Assembly (NCBI RefSeq): GCF_037200945.1
Contig: NZ_JBBCGP010000001.1
Location: 3,408,501 to 3,472,500 of the forward strand
Reading direction: 5' to 3'
Origin: Methylovirgula sp.
Lineage (GTDB): Bacteria > Pseudomonadota > Alphaproteobacteria > Rhizobiales > Beijerinckiaceae
Length of the DNA stretch: 64,000 nt
Part shown: positions 49,974 to 59,394 of the stretch, piece after piece
Numbering within the stretch: the first letter of the stretch is position 1
How the letters are laid out: every line of letters begins with the position of its first letter
Program-made: the position numbers and the translations under genes
Notes under the pieces: model-generated
Told to the model about the DNA's origin: nothing
Database searches by the model: none
The model's input: the letters and a program-made list of their open reading frames with translations, nothing else

Positions 49974-52939
49974 GCGCTCTGCTGCGTCTGCCAAACGGCG
50001 GCCTCATCGATCGGCGCCGCGAAATCGCTTTCAAGTTCGACGGCAAGAATTACCTCGGCCATCCCGGCGACACACTCGCCTCCGCGTTGATGGCGAATGG
50101 GGTCAAACTCGTCGGCCGGTCCTTCAAATATCATCGGCCACGCGGCATCTTCACCGCCGGGCCGGAAGAGCCGAATGCACTTGTCACTCTACGCGACGGC
50201 GCGCGGCGCGAGCCGAACACCAAAGCGACAACGATCGAGCTGTATGACCGCCTCGTTGCGACAAGCCAGAATTGCTGGCCGTCGCTCAGCCTCGACATTC
50301 TTTCGATCAATCAGCTTTTCGCGCCACTCTTCGTCGGCGGCTTCTACTACAAGACGTTCATGTGGCCCGCCTCCTTTTGGGAGAAGGTCTATGAGCCGGC
50401 GATCCGCCGCGCTGCCGGGCTTGGCGCAGCGAGCGCCCTGCCCGATCCGGATCATTACGAGCACGCGACGGCCTATTGCGATGTGCTGGTCATCGGCTCC
50501 GGACCGGCGGGTCTTGCTGCGGCTCTGGCCGCCGGGCGCGCAGGCGCACGCGTCATCTTGTGCGAGGAAGATTTCCGCTTGGGCGGCCGACTGTTATCTG
50601 AGGCACGCGAAATCGATTCCATGCCCGGCACCGAATGGGTCACAAATGCTGAAGCGGAACTGGCCGCGATGCCGGACGTGCGCATTTTCCGCCGCACCTC
50701 TGTTTTCGGAACCTATGACGGCGGTGTCTATGGCGCGCTCGAACACGTCGCCGATCATCTGCCGCAACCAGCGCCGCACCAGCCGCGCCAGCGTCTCTGG
50801 CAGATCGTTGCGCGCCGCACGCTCAATGCGATGGGCGCGATCGAGCGGCCTATCGTCTTCAACGGTAACGATCGTCCGGGCGTAATGCTGGCTTCTGCGC
50901 TGCGCACCTATGTCAACCGTTTCGCCGCAACGCCCAGCCGCAAGATCGCATTCTTCGTGTCGTCGGATGACGGCTGGCTCGCCGCGCAGGACGTCTTGAA
51001 CGCCGGTCTCGAAATCGAGATCATGATCGACTCGCGAGGCAGCGTCGCGGACTCACTCACCCGGCCCGTCGCCCGCGCCGGCGTCCGCATTCTGCTCGAT
51101 GCATTCGTGACCGGCACGCACGGACATTTCGGATTGAAGCGCATCGATGTGCGAAAGAACGACAAAGTGCTTCAATTCGACGTGGACGTGCTGGCGGTCT
51201 CCAACGGCCACAATCCGCAAGTGGGGCTGACGACGCATCTTGGCGGCAAGCCCATCTGGTCGGATACGCACAGCGCCTTTTTGCCCGGTGAACTTCCGCT
51301 TGGCATGCGAGTCGCGGGAGCCGCGGCCGGCGATTTCGGCCTTGGCGCCTGCCTGAAGGCTGGAATGCAAACCGGCCAAACGCTCGCCGCCGACCTTGGT
51401 TTTGCGGCAACGCCCGCGGATATTCCGCGCGCCGATGACGAGCCAAGCTCGACGTCGTCGATCTGGTATATCGAGGGTGGCAAAGGGAAAGCCTTTGTCG
51501 ATCAGCAAAACGATGTGACCGCCAAAGACATTTCCATCGCCAAGACCGAAGGCTTCCGCTCGGTCGAACATCTGAAGCGCTACACGACGCTCGGCATGGC
51601 GACCGAGCAAGGCAAGACGTCGAGTGTCAACGGTCAAGCGCTGATGGCGCATCTGACCGGCCGCACGATGCACGATGCCGGCACGACGCGCTTCCGGCCG
51701 CCGCATGTGCCCGTTGCGATCGGGGCTTTGGCCGGTGGCCATGTCGGCAAGCATTTCAAGGCGACGCGCTATTGCGCGGGCCATGACTGGGCGCTCGAAA
51801 ACGGCGCGACAATGGTCGAAGCCGGACAATGGTTGCGGCCGCGCTGGTTCACACAGGCCGGTGAAAGTGATTGGCTCGAAAGCGTGACCCGCGAAGTGAA
51901 GACGGTGCGCGCGGCGGTCGGCATCTGCGACGTTTCGAGCCTCGGCAAGATTGACATTCAGGGCCGCCATGCCGGTATTTTTCTCGATCGCGTCTATGTC
52001 AACATGTTCTCGACTCTGCCGGTGGGCAAAGCGCGCTACGGCCTCATGCTGCGCGAAGATGGTTTCGTGCTCGACGATGGCACGACCGCGCGGCTTGGCC
52101 CGGAGGAATATGTGATGTCGACCACCACCGGCAATGCCGGCAAGGTGATGCAGCATCTCGAATTCTGCCATCAGGTTCTATGGCCGGAGCTCGATGTCGC
52201 GATGGTGTCGGTCACCGAACAATGGACGCAATATGCCGTTGCTGGTCCCAAATCGCGGGAACTCTTGAAGAACCTGTTCGGCGATGCGTTCAATATGTCG
52301 AATGAGGCCTTTCCATTCCTCGCTTGCGCCGAATTCGTCTGGGGCGGCGTCACGGCGCGGCTCTATCGCATTTCCTTCTCGGGCGAGCTTGCCTACGAAA
52401 TCGCCGTGTCGGCGAATTATGGCGACAGCCTCATGCGCGCATTGATGCGCGCCGGCGCGCCGTTTGGCGTCGTACCCTACGGCAGCGAAGCGCTGGGCGT
52501 CTTGCGCATCGAGAAGGGGCACGTCTCCGTGCCCGAGCTGAACGGCCAGACGACGGCGGCGGATCTCGGCCTCGGCAAGATGCTCTCCAAGAAAAAAGAT
52601 TTCATCGGCCGCGTGCTGGCGGATCGTCCGGCGCTGACCGATCCGGAACGGCCCGGCCTCGTCGGCCTGAAGCCTGTCGACCCGGGCCAGCGGCTACGCT
52701 CCGGCGCGCATCTCCTACCCCTCGACGCCGCGGAAAGCGCAGAGAATGACGAGGGCTATATGACCTCCGTCGCCTATTCGCCGCACGCCGGCTGCTGGGT
52801 CGGGCTGGGGCTGCTCAAGCACGGTGCGACGCGCATCGGCGAATATGTCCGCGCCTACGATCCCGTCCGCAACGGCGATGTCGAGGTCGAGGTCGTTTCC
52901 CCCGATCTTCGTCGATCCCGAAGGGAAATGGCTGCATGA
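49970..52939 (+). CDS. soxA: Sarcosine oxidase / N-methylglutamate dehydrogenase alpha subunit
   Basis: A 989-residue subunit, normal length. The N-terminal Fer2_4-like domain (residues about 15-100, FKFDGKNYLGHPGDTLASAL) is followed by an NAD/FAD-type Rossmann fold (CDVLVIGSGPAGLAAALAAG, near residue 170), and a C-terminal GcvT-like aminomethyltransferase fold (GICDVSSLGKIDIQGRHAGI, VTEQWTQYAVAGPKSRELLK) that binds tetrahydrofolate. The enzyme N-demethylates its substrate and passes the formaldehyde unit to folate. Overlaps soxG by 4 nt. Confidence 0.93.
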   Translation: MSALLRLPNGGLIDRRREIAFKFDGKNYLGHPGDTLASALMANGVKLVGRSFKYHRPRGIFTAGPEEPNALVTLRDGARREPNTKATTIELYDRLVATSQNCWPSLSLDILSINQLFAPLFVGGFYYKTFMWPASFWEKVYEPAIRRAAGLGAASALPDPDHYEHATAYCDVLVIGSGPAGLAAALAAGRAGARVILCEEDFRLGGRLLSEAREIDSMPGTEWVTNAEAELAAMPDVRIFRRTSVFGTYDGGVYGALEHVADHLPQPAPHQPRQRLWQIVARRTLNAMGAIERPIVFNGNDRPGVMLASALRTYVNRFAATPSRKIAFFVSSDDGWLAAQDVLNAGLEIEIMIDSRGSVADSLTRPVARAGVRILLDAFVTGTHGHFGLKRIDVRKNDKVLQFDVDVLAVSNGHNPQVGLTTHLGGKPIWSDTHSAFLPGELPLGMRVAGAAAGDFGLGACLKAGMQTGQTLAADLGFAATPADIPRADDEPSSTSSIWYIEGGKGKAFVDQQNDVTAKDISIAKTEGFRSVEHLKRYTTLGMATEQGKTSSVNGQALMAHLTGRTMHDAGTTRFRPPHVPVAIGALAGGHVGKHFKATRYCAGHDWALENGATMVEAGQWLRPRWFTQAGESDWLESVTREVKTVRAAVGICDVSSLGKIDIQGRHAGIFLDRVYVNMFSTLPVGKARYGLMLREDGFVLDDGTTARLGPEEYVMSTTTGNAGKVMQHLEFCHQVLWPELDVAMVSVTEQWTQYAVAGPKSRELLKNLFGDAFNMSNEAFPFLACAEFVWGGVTARLYRISFSGELAYEIAVSANYGDSLMRALMRAGAPFGVVPYGSEALGVLRIEKGHVSVPELNGQTTAADLGLGKMLSKKKDFIGRVLADRPALTDPERPGLVGLKPVDPGQRLRSGAHLLPLDAAESAENDEGYMTSVAYSPHAGCWVGLGLLKHGATRIGEYVRAYDPVRNGDVEVEVVSPDLRRSRREMAA

Positions 52940-53520
52940 GTGAAGTATTGGAATTTCGCTCGCCCTGTGTCGGCGCTCTGAAAGATATCGGGCTCACGGG
53001 CCTGCCCGGCGTCAACGTGCGCGAACGCGCGCCGCAGATTGCGACAATCATCGCGCGCGGGCCAATTGGCGAATTCGCGCAGCGCCTTAAAGAGGCTTTC
53101 GGCGTCGAACTCACGTTGGGGAGCAAAATGAGTTCAGGCGGTGGCCTCATACTGGTCGCAACGGGTCCCCGCGCTTGGCTAGCCGTGCGCGAAGGCGGCG
53201 ACAATTTGGTGAACGCGCTGCGTCAAGGCCTGGGCGAGACGGCCGCGATCACGGATCAATCGAGCGGCTATGCCGTTTTGCGGATCGCGGGTCCAAACGC
53301 GCGCGCTACATTCGAGAAAGGACTTGGCGTCGATCTGCATCCGCGCGCCTTTCAGGCGGGCGATGCGGCCTCGACCTCCTGCGCGCATCTCAATGTCGTT
53401 ATCTGGCAGATCGACGACGCGCCGACCTATGACGTCGCTGTCCCGCGCAGTTTCGCGGCCGCCTTCTGTCATTGGCTCAGCGAAAGCGCCGCCGAGTTCG
53501 GACTTAAAGTTCTGGTTTAG
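52936..53520 (+). CDS. soxG: Sarcosine oxidase / N-methylglutamate dehydrogenase gamma subunit
   Basis: A 194-residue gamma subunit with the GcvT/SoxG-like fold (DIGLTGLPGVNVRERAPQIA, ILVATGPRAWLAVREGG, DQSSGYAVLRIAGPNARATF). It is the most variable subunit of the complex and stabilises the assembly. Start overlaps the soxA stop (ATGA). Last gene of the operon; no terminator seen. Confidence 0.9.
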   Translation: MSEVLEFRSPCVGALKDIGLTGLPGVNVRERAPQIATIIARGPIGEFAQRLKEAFGVELTLGSKMSSGGGLILVATGPRAWLAVREGGDNLVNALRQGLGETAAITDQSSGYAVLRIAGPNARATFEKGLGVDLHPRAFQAGDAASTSCAHLNVVIWQIDDAPTYDVAVPRSFAAAFCHWLSESAAEFGLKVLV

Positions 53521-53575
53521 CTTTAAGTGTCTAAGTTCGATGTGTTGGGCATCTGCGGCGTTCGGACCCAGGACG

Positions 53576-53935
53576 CTACCGAAGACCCGAGTTTGCGATG
53601 TGGGCCTTTGCCAGCTCCACGCTGAAGGCGAATATCCTGTCGCCTGTCCCAGCCATGAAGTTATCCACGCTCGGGAACCCATACACCCGCCGTCTTGTCG
53701 CCCTGACATCGGCGTCCCGTTCCTTGCATATCTTGATAGCTGCCGTCGCGATTTGTTCGGGCTTCTTGCCCGCGACCGGCGAAGCCGCGATGACGCGCCG
53801 AAGACAGACTTCATAAGCCTGCAGATAATTTTGGACGGCCTCGATGAGCCGAGGGGTGAAGCTGTCCTGGATGGCTTGAGCCGGCACAACGGTCATGGCG
53901 GTCAATATGATCAGAACAAGGGTGATTCTCTGCAT
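53576..53935 (-). CDS. Secreted protein of unknown function
   Basis: A 119-residue preprotein: signal peptide MQRITLVLIILTAMTVVPAQ, then a helical mature domain with SYEVCLRRV-like AYEVCLRRVIAASPVAG and ATAAIKICKERDADVRATRR (two cysteines). ATG 53933-53935 chosen by signal peptide; the long upstream extension has no coding character. No family recognised. Confidence 0.65.
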   Translation of the reverse strand: MQRITLVLIILTAMTVVPAQAIQDSFTPRLIEAVQNYLQAYEVCLRRVIAASPVAGKKPEQIATAAIKICKERDADVRATRRRVYGFPSVDNFMAGTGDRIFAFSVELAKAHIANSGLR

Positions 53936-54159
53936 CGTGGCAAAATAACCGCAGATGGGCCGCAGGTCACGCCAATCGACAGCCGCACAAGACGCTAACT
54001 CCCGATACATTGCTTTAATCGACGGCGAACATGGGGCTGCCTCACCGGCTCCGAGCGTCAACGGTGCGGCGAACGGGTCATGAAATTGAAAAAAGGCCAC
54101 ACGCTGCGCTAAGCTGATCGAGCCCGTCTCACGGCTCGATATGGAAGCGAGACGCTCCG

Positions 54160-54780
54160 ATGAATACACATCCTGGAATCATAACACTGCTCGGCATCGC
54201 CGCCAGCGTCAGCCTGCTTTCAGGCTGGCGGCTCTATCTGTGCATTCTTGCGACGGGCCTTGCGATGCACTGGCATATCGTGCCGCTACCCGAGCATCTT
54301 CAGGCGTTGCGCGTGTTGGCTAGCCCTTGGGTGATGGGCGCCGCCACATTGGCAACGCTCTGCGAGTTCTTTGCCGACAAGGTGCCGTGGATCGACACGA
54401 TCTGGGATACGGTCCATACGGCAATCCGCCCAATAGGCGGCGCCCTCTTGGCGACCGCCATCGTCGATCCGTCCGATCCCACGATGCAGGTGGTGGCTTT
54501 CATTCTTGGCGGCGGCGGTGCGCTGCTGGCGCATAGCGGCAAAGCCGGGGCGCGCGCGATAGTCAACGTCAGCCCCGAGCCGTTCAGCAATATCGCCCTT
54601 TCTACAACTGAGGACATCGCCACCAGCGGATTGCTCTACGTGGTCTATGCATACCCCTATGTTTCGGGCGCGGTGGCGGTCGGCCTGCTCGTCTTAACAG
54701 GTGGAATGATCTGCGTGGCATGGAGAACCGTTGGGCGCATATTTCGTCGCAAACCCACTGCCAGTCGAGCGCGCCCTTAA
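54160..54780 (+). CDS. DUF4126 membrane protein
   Basis: A 206-residue protein with about five membrane helices. GITLLGIAASVSLLSGWRLY-type start (IITLLGIAASVSLLSGWRLY), FADKVPWIDTIWDTVHTAIR and the Gly-rich ILGGGGALLAHSGKAGARAI followed by NVSPEPFSNIALSTTEDI are DUF4126 signatures. Function unknown. Just upstream of the IS pair. Confidence 0.85.
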   Translation: MNTHPGIITLLGIAASVSLLSGWRLYLCILATGLAMHWHIVPLPEHLQALRVLASPWVMGAATLATLCEFFADKVPWIDTIWDTVHTAIRPIGGALLATAIVDPSDPTMQVVAFILGGGGALLAHSGKAGARAIVNVSPEPFSNIALSTTEDIATSGLLYVVYAYPYVSGAVAVGLLVLTGGMICVAWRTVGRIFRRKPTASRARP

Positions 54781-54826
54781 AGAGGGCGCTTCGTCTTCTT
54801 GGATGCCGACAAAGACAGTGGATTAG

Positions 54827-56343
54827 TCTTACTGAGTCAGAAAGCCGCGGCGGTTTGCGGAGGCGACTCACGTAGGCTTGGGAGATTCATTTCGGCACGG
54901 AGGCCATGATGGATCTTCGAACGGATGGCTGTGCGGAACGGTTTTGGGTTACGTTGCAGGGCTGGTGAGCGTGCTCGGTCATGTGGACCGAGCTCGTCCG
55001 CTACGCGATTATTGCACCGGGCTTCTGATGCCGGTCGAACGCAAGAGCGTTGAGCCGATGGCGGCGGTGACAGCGCCGGAACGGACGGCGGCACAGCACC
55101 AATCCCTGTTGCACTTCGTGGGTGAGGGACGCTGGTCCGATGAGGCGGTTTTGGCCAAGGTGCAGGAGATGGTCCTGCCGAAGATCGAGGACCATGGACC
55201 AATCCAGGCGTGGATCATCGATGACACAGGGTTCCCCAAGAAAGGCCGGCATTCGGTCGGCGTGGCGCGGCAATATTGCGGCCAGCTGGGCAAGCAGGAT
55301 AATTGTCAGGTCGCCGTCTCGCTGTCGCTGGCCAACAGGCACGCCAGCCTGCCGGTAGCTTATCAGCTCTATCTTCCGCACGACTGGGCCGACGACGAAC
55401 TGCGGCGGTGCAAAGCCCATGTGCCTCAGGAGATCGGCTTCAAGACCAAGCCCGAGATCGCGCTCGCGCAAATCCGCGCGGCCTATGACGCGGGACTGCC
55501 TCGCGGCGTCGTCCTGATGGACGCTGGCTATGGCGCCAACACGGAGCTGCGCCGGGCCATTGCCGCCTTGGGCTTGACCTATGTCGCCGGCATTCTGCCC
55601 AACACCACAGTGTGGGCGCCGGGCACCGCACCGGCTCGTCCCAAGGCGTGGTCAGGCCGCGGCCGCCCACCCAGCCTGATGCGCCGCGACAGCCACCACC
55701 AACCGATCTCGGTGAAGGCGCTGGCGCAGAGCCTGCCGGCCAAAGCCTGGCGCACGGTCACATGGCGCGAAGGAACCGCCGAGCCGCTCACCTCGCGTTT
55801 CGCACGCCTGCGCGTTCGTGCCGCCCATCGCGATTACAATCTGTCCGAGGCGCGGCTTGAAGAATGGCTATTGATCGAGTGGCCCAAGGGCGAAGCTGAA
55901 CCGATAAAATACTGGTTCTCGACGCTGCCGGAGAAAATCGCATTCACGCGTCTGGTTGACCTTACAAAGCTGCGTTGGCGCATCGAGCGCGATTATCAGG
56001 ATCTCAAGCAGGAGATCGGCCTGGGGCACTTCGAAGGCCGCGGCTGGCGCGGCTTCCATCATCACGCGACGCTGTGCATTGCCTCCTATGGATTCCTGAT
56101 CTGCGAAAGGCAGACGATTCCCCCCTCGGGCATGCGTCCCGGCGGGGTCTTCCAAACGCCTTGTCTTTCCGCCAATCAGCGACCCCGCGGCTCTGCCGCT
56201 GCGCACAGAACGTCACATCCCAAACTCCATCGCGACCATGCGACGACGATTAACGGTCGCGCTCGCCAGACAACTCGCGCGATGTCCCTGCTGTGCACGA
56301 CCGATCAAGAAAGTCAGGCTACGAAATTTATGACGCAGTAAGA
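54827..56343 (+). mobile_element. IS701-type insertion sequence (decayed)
   Basis: About 1.5 kb bounded by inverted repeats: left TCTTACTGAGTCAGAAAG (54827), right end complement TCTTACTGCGTCATAAA (ending 56343). Flanks TTAG (left) and CTA|G (right, split by the next IS) fit the YTAR target preference of IS701. The transposase is frameshifted, so the copy is probably immobile. Confidence 0.75.
54909..56333 (+). pseudogene. IS701-type transposase with frameshifts
   Basis: The N-terminus MDLRTDGCAERFWVTLQG is cut by TGA; adding one G to GGG at 54959-54961 continues as LVSVLGHVDRARPLRDYCTG. The long central frame contains the DDE-region motifs WIIDDTGFPKKGRHSVGVAR, VLMDAGYGANTELRRAI and WRIERDYQDLKQEIGLGHFE. 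Near 56160-56200 the expected C-terminus ERHIPNSIATMRRRLTVALA, then RQLARCPCCAR, lies in another frame, implying a second shift. Such changes inactivate the enzyme unless they are sequencing errors. Confidence 0.7.
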
Positions 56344-56346
56344 CTA

Positions 56347-57190
56347 GGCTCAGGACCCATTAAATTGTTGCGTGAGGGTTAGCGGATTGATTCAATGGGG
56401 ATGTCGGGAGGCATCGCCATGGCTGATTTGTTGTTGCTGTCGGAGGCGCAGATGCGCCGGATCGAACCGTATTTTCCATTGTCGCACGGGATTGCGAGGG
56501 TTGACGATCGGCGGGTGATCAGTGGCATCGTCTTCGTCATCAGAAACGGTCTGCGCTGGCGCGATGCGCCGCCCGGCTATGGTCCGCACAAGACGATCTA
56601 CAATCGGTTTGTGCGTTGGAGCCGCCTCGGCGTGTTCAACAAGATCTTCGCCGAACTGGCACGCAAGGCCGGCAAGCCATCTCGTCTGATGATCGATGCG
56701 ACGCATCTGAAAGCGCATCGCACCGCCGCCAGCCTTTTAAAAAAGGGTCTGTTTCCCGACGTATCGGCCGCACGAAGGGCGGCCTGAACTCCAAGCTGCA
56801 CGCCGTATGCGATGGTCAGGGGCGCCCCGTCATCATGCTGCTCAGCGAAGGCCAGATGAGCGATTATAGGGGCGCGGCCCTGATGATCGATGCTCTACCG
56901 TCCGCGAAGCAGTTGCTCGCTGACAAGGGCTATGATGCCGACTGGTTTCGCCGGGCTCTTACCGAACGCGGCATCGCGGCCTGCATCCCATCGAAGTCAA
57001 ACCGAAAAAAGCCGATCGAACATGACCGCGAGCTCTATCGTCAACGGCACAAGATCGAGAACATGTTCGGCAGGCTCAAGGACTGGCGACGCATCCACAC
57101 CCGATACGACCGATGCGCCCATACATTCATGTCTGCCATCTGTATCGCAGCCGCCGTCATCTTCTGGCTCTAATCAATGAGTCCTGACCC
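56347..57190 (+). mobile_element. IS5-family (IS427-like) insertion sequence
   Basis: 844 bp with imperfect inverted repeats: left GGCTCAGGACCCATTAAAT, right complement GGGTCAGGACTCATTGATT. Flanking CTA and TAG show a TA duplication. It has one transposase made by frameshifting and lies within the CTAG target site of the adjoining IS701 element. Apparently intact. Confidence 0.85.
56419..57173 (+). CDS. IS5-family transposase, programmed -1 frameshift
   Basis: About 251 residues from two overlapping frames. ORF A (56419-56787) has PYFPLSHGIARVDDRRVISG and GLRWRDAPPGYGPHKTIYNR with the first catalytic Asp in LMIDATHLKAHRTAAS. At 56739-56745 the slippery heptamer A AAA AAG lets ribosomes move back one base into ORF B (to 57173), which reads RIGRTKGGLNSKLHAVCDG, then LADKGYDADWFRRAL and RHKIENMFGRLKDWRRIHTR with the last catalytic Glu. 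This is the regular layout of the IS427 group. ATG 56419 follows GGGAGG. Confidence 0.88.
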
Positions 57191-57278
57191 TAGGTGTCAG
57201 GCTCAGAAAACAAAAGGTTGAACGAGGCTGCAACCAGAGCAACCTTCAAAATTCCCGTCGCGAACTTTAGAGGTCGCT

Positions 57279-57521
57279 ATGAGAACGTTTCTCGCCCTTG
57301 TGTTTTTATCCGCGTCCTCTGCTTTTGCCAGCGCCGCTACCTACACGATCCAAAACTGGCCTCAGGACTTGAACAAGGTTCCCTGCGATGCGTGGCAGCG
57401 CGGGAGCGACGGAACATGGACCGAAGTCGGCACAATCATTGTCGGAGGGCACGCAACTTCAGGAATGACGTTCAAAGATACGGACGAGGCGAAAATCCTA
57501 GACGACAAATGTCACCATTAA
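57279..57521 (+). CDS. Small secreted protein of unknown function
   Basis: An 80-residue preprotein: signal peptide MRTFLALVFLSASSAFASAA, then TYTIQNWPQDLNKVPCDAWQ and a C-terminal DKCHH, two cysteines in all. AGAGG precedes the ATG. No family recognised. It is 88 nt after the IS pair. Confidence 0.65.
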   Translation: MRTFLALVFLSASSAFASAATYTIQNWPQDLNKVPCDAWQRGSDGTWTEVGTIIVGGHATSGMTFKDTDEAKILDDKCHH

Positions 57522-57548
57522 TGACGTAAGTTTTATCTTGAGAGGCAA

Positions 57549-57779
57549 ATGATGAACTCGATCCTTCGTGTCTGCTTGGCGCTGTTGCTCGTTTCAATCT
57601 GCGCGGCGCCAGCCTTTGCGGCGGGAACCCCGCAGCAACGACGCGCCTGTCGCGCAGACGCCTTTCGTCTGTGCCGCCAATACATCCCGTGGGAGCGCCC
57701 GGTCAAAGCCTGTATGATTGCGAACTTTTCGAAACTCAGCCCGCTATGCCGCGCGCAGTTTCGCTCCGGCCGCACCTAA
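57549..57779 (+). CDS. Small secreted Cys-rich protein
   Basis: A 76-residue preprotein with signal peptide MMNSILRVCLALLLVSICAA and mature CRADAFRLCRQYIPWERPVK, then ACMIANFSKLSPLCRAQF. Four mature cysteines in a regular helical spacing fit a small disulfide-linked periplasmic fold common in Hyphomicrobiales; I know no function. GAGG precedes the start (57549 or 57552). Confidence 0.7.
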   Translation: MMNSILRVCLALLLVSICAAPAFAAGTPQQRRACRADAFRLCRQYIPWERPVKACMIANFSKLSPLCRAQFRSGRT

Positions 57780-57857
57780 CGCTGAATACCATCGCTTTTG
57801 ATGTACGAAATATGTTTGAGTTCGATGCGGTTACATGGCGCATTCGAAGAGACGGAA

Positions 57858-58034
57858 ATGAGATTCTTGAACATAGCGTGGCTTGGCTTGGCGGTGTTCG
57901 CGTTGTTGCTGGCCGCGTATCTCTTCCGATACCAAATCGTGGAGGCGCAGAACTTCGTGGTCGTCCTGGATCGCTGGACGGGCACCGTCAGCCATTGCGC
58001 AGCCGCCTATTGCGGAAGCAATCGCTCAGATTGA
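57858..58034 (+). CDS. Small one-helix membrane protein
   Basis: A 58-residue protein with one membrane helix (MRFLNIAWLGLAVFALLLAA) and a short tail (NFVVVLDRWTGTVSHCAAAY). ATG 57858 preferred over 57798 since the helix starts here. Function unknown; coding likely but not certain. Confidence 0.55.
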   Translation: MRFLNIAWLGLAVFALLLAAYLFRYQIVEAQNFVVVLDRWTGTVSHCAAAYCGSNRSD

Positions 58035-58103
58035 AATGCTTGGAAGCGCCGATCCGCCTTCCCGCCGCCCCATCGTGAAAGGGAGGCGGACGGCCGCTTC
58101 CCT

Positions 58104-59180
58104 CTAATCGTGCTCGTAATCGACATAGCCGCGGCTTGTCACCACGACCCAGCCATCGCCGCGCCGCTCGATCGCACGCACCGTCCCCGCACCCGGAAGC
58201 GTATCACCCGGCATGACTTCGATGGCACCTTGCGGCCCTTCGACCAAGGCGATGCCGCGATAAACATCGCGCACGACCCAATCGTTGAGTGGCTGCGACG
58301 CATGGCGGGGCGCCACGGCAGAGGCGAGCGTGACCGGGCTGGGCGCGGCCGCATTCGGGATCGACCCGGTTGAATCGCCCGACGTGGTCTCTGTCCGCGC
58401 CGCACGGTCGAGCGTCGCTTGGATAGCTTGAGCGTCGAGACGCGCGACGCGCGCTTTTTCGGCCGTAGCAGCATGAGCGTGGTCGAGCTTGGCGGTCAGT
58501 TGCGCGATCTGCGCCTTGTAATCGGCTTTTTCGGCCTCGAAGCCGGCCTTCAGCCCATCAAGGCTTTTCCGCAAGCTGCGCATCTGGTCGGGTTCGCCCT
58601 GCAAGGCCGCGAGACGTGCCTGCAACTTGTGAACTTCGCTGTTGAGCGCGACCGTCTCGTGGCGAAGCGCGGCGAGTTGCGGTTCGTCTGAGCCGACAGA
58701 TACGGCCGATGGCGTGGCCTCCGTCGCAGGCGGAGCGATCGCAGCGACCGTCGCAGATTGCGGCACCATCGCAGCATGCGCGGGAGCCGATCCGGGAGCC
58801 GACAAATAATGGCTGCCAACGGCATAGGCGCCCCCTGCGATAAGCAGGACCGCCGCAGCGCGCATGGCATTATTTGTCAATGAACTCCGTTTCATCCGCG
58901 CTGGACCACCAAGGCGCTCGCCGGCGCTGAAGCCGCTGCCGATCTTTTCTTTCTGCGGCGGCAGGATAACCAGCGCCGAACCGGGAAACGATTCGACTTC
59001 CGGCGGCTCCTCGCTTTCGGCTCCGCTCGCGCTGGTCGCGGCTTTCGGTTCGAACTTCGTCAGCGCGTGCGACGTGTTGTTCGCTTCACCCGGCGCAGCG
59101 GGTGCGGCATCGGCCGCGCCTTCAGGCACAGACTCGGATTTCTTATCGTCGAAAGCTTGCGGATCGGCAGAGGAATCCAT
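58104..59180 (-). CDS. Membrane-anchored coiled-coil protein
   Basis: A 358-residue protein: acidic, disordered N-terminus (about 1-95), one membrane helix (AAAVLLIAGGAYAVGS), a coiled coil (about 175-255; LRHETVALNSEVHKLQARLA, EKADYKAQIAQLTAKLDHAH) and a small C-terminal domain (WVVRDVYRGIALVEGPQGAI, EVMPGDTLPGAGTVRAIERR) like PilP/GspC-type periplasmic domains. Family common in Hyphomicrobiales; probably envelope-associated. Divergent from mtnA. Confidence 0.75.
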   Translation of the reverse strand: MDSSADPQAFDDKKSESVPEGAADAAPAAPGEANNTSHALTKFEPKAATSASGAESEEPPEVESFPGSALVILPPQKEKIGSGFSAGERLGGPARMKRSSLTNNAMRAAAVLLIAGGAYAVGSHYLSAPGSAPAHAAMVPQSATVAAIAPPATEATPSAVSVGSDEPQLAALRHETVALNSEVHKLQARLAALQGEPDQMRSLRKSLDGLKAGFEAEKADYKAQIAQLTAKLDHAHAATAEKARVARLDAQAIQATLDRAARTETTSGDSTGSIPNAAAPSPVTLASAVAPRHASQPLNDWVVRDVYRGIALVEGPQGAIEVMPGDTLPGAGTVRAIERRGDGWVVVTSRGYVDYEHD

Positions 59181-59394
59181 GGCATGTGTCCCGGCAGCAG
59201 ATTAAGACATTCGCAACGTTGCAGGGGATTTCGTTAAAAGCTTGTTGAAGAATCGGCATTTCCCCGTCCGGAGGCGGCAGGTTTGCGACAAATCGCACAT
59301 TTCCGGCGCGGCGCTTGCTTGCCAAACCTGCCCATGCTTTCGCCGCACAAATTCTCGACCCTCCCTGCGAAACCACATTCTTTCAGGATCTTAG

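Noticed and set aside
54878..54960. TTG start of a longer IS701 transposase frame
   Set aside because: The expected N-terminus is encoded in another frame from ATG 54909, so the upstream part of the long frame is an artefact of a frameshift.
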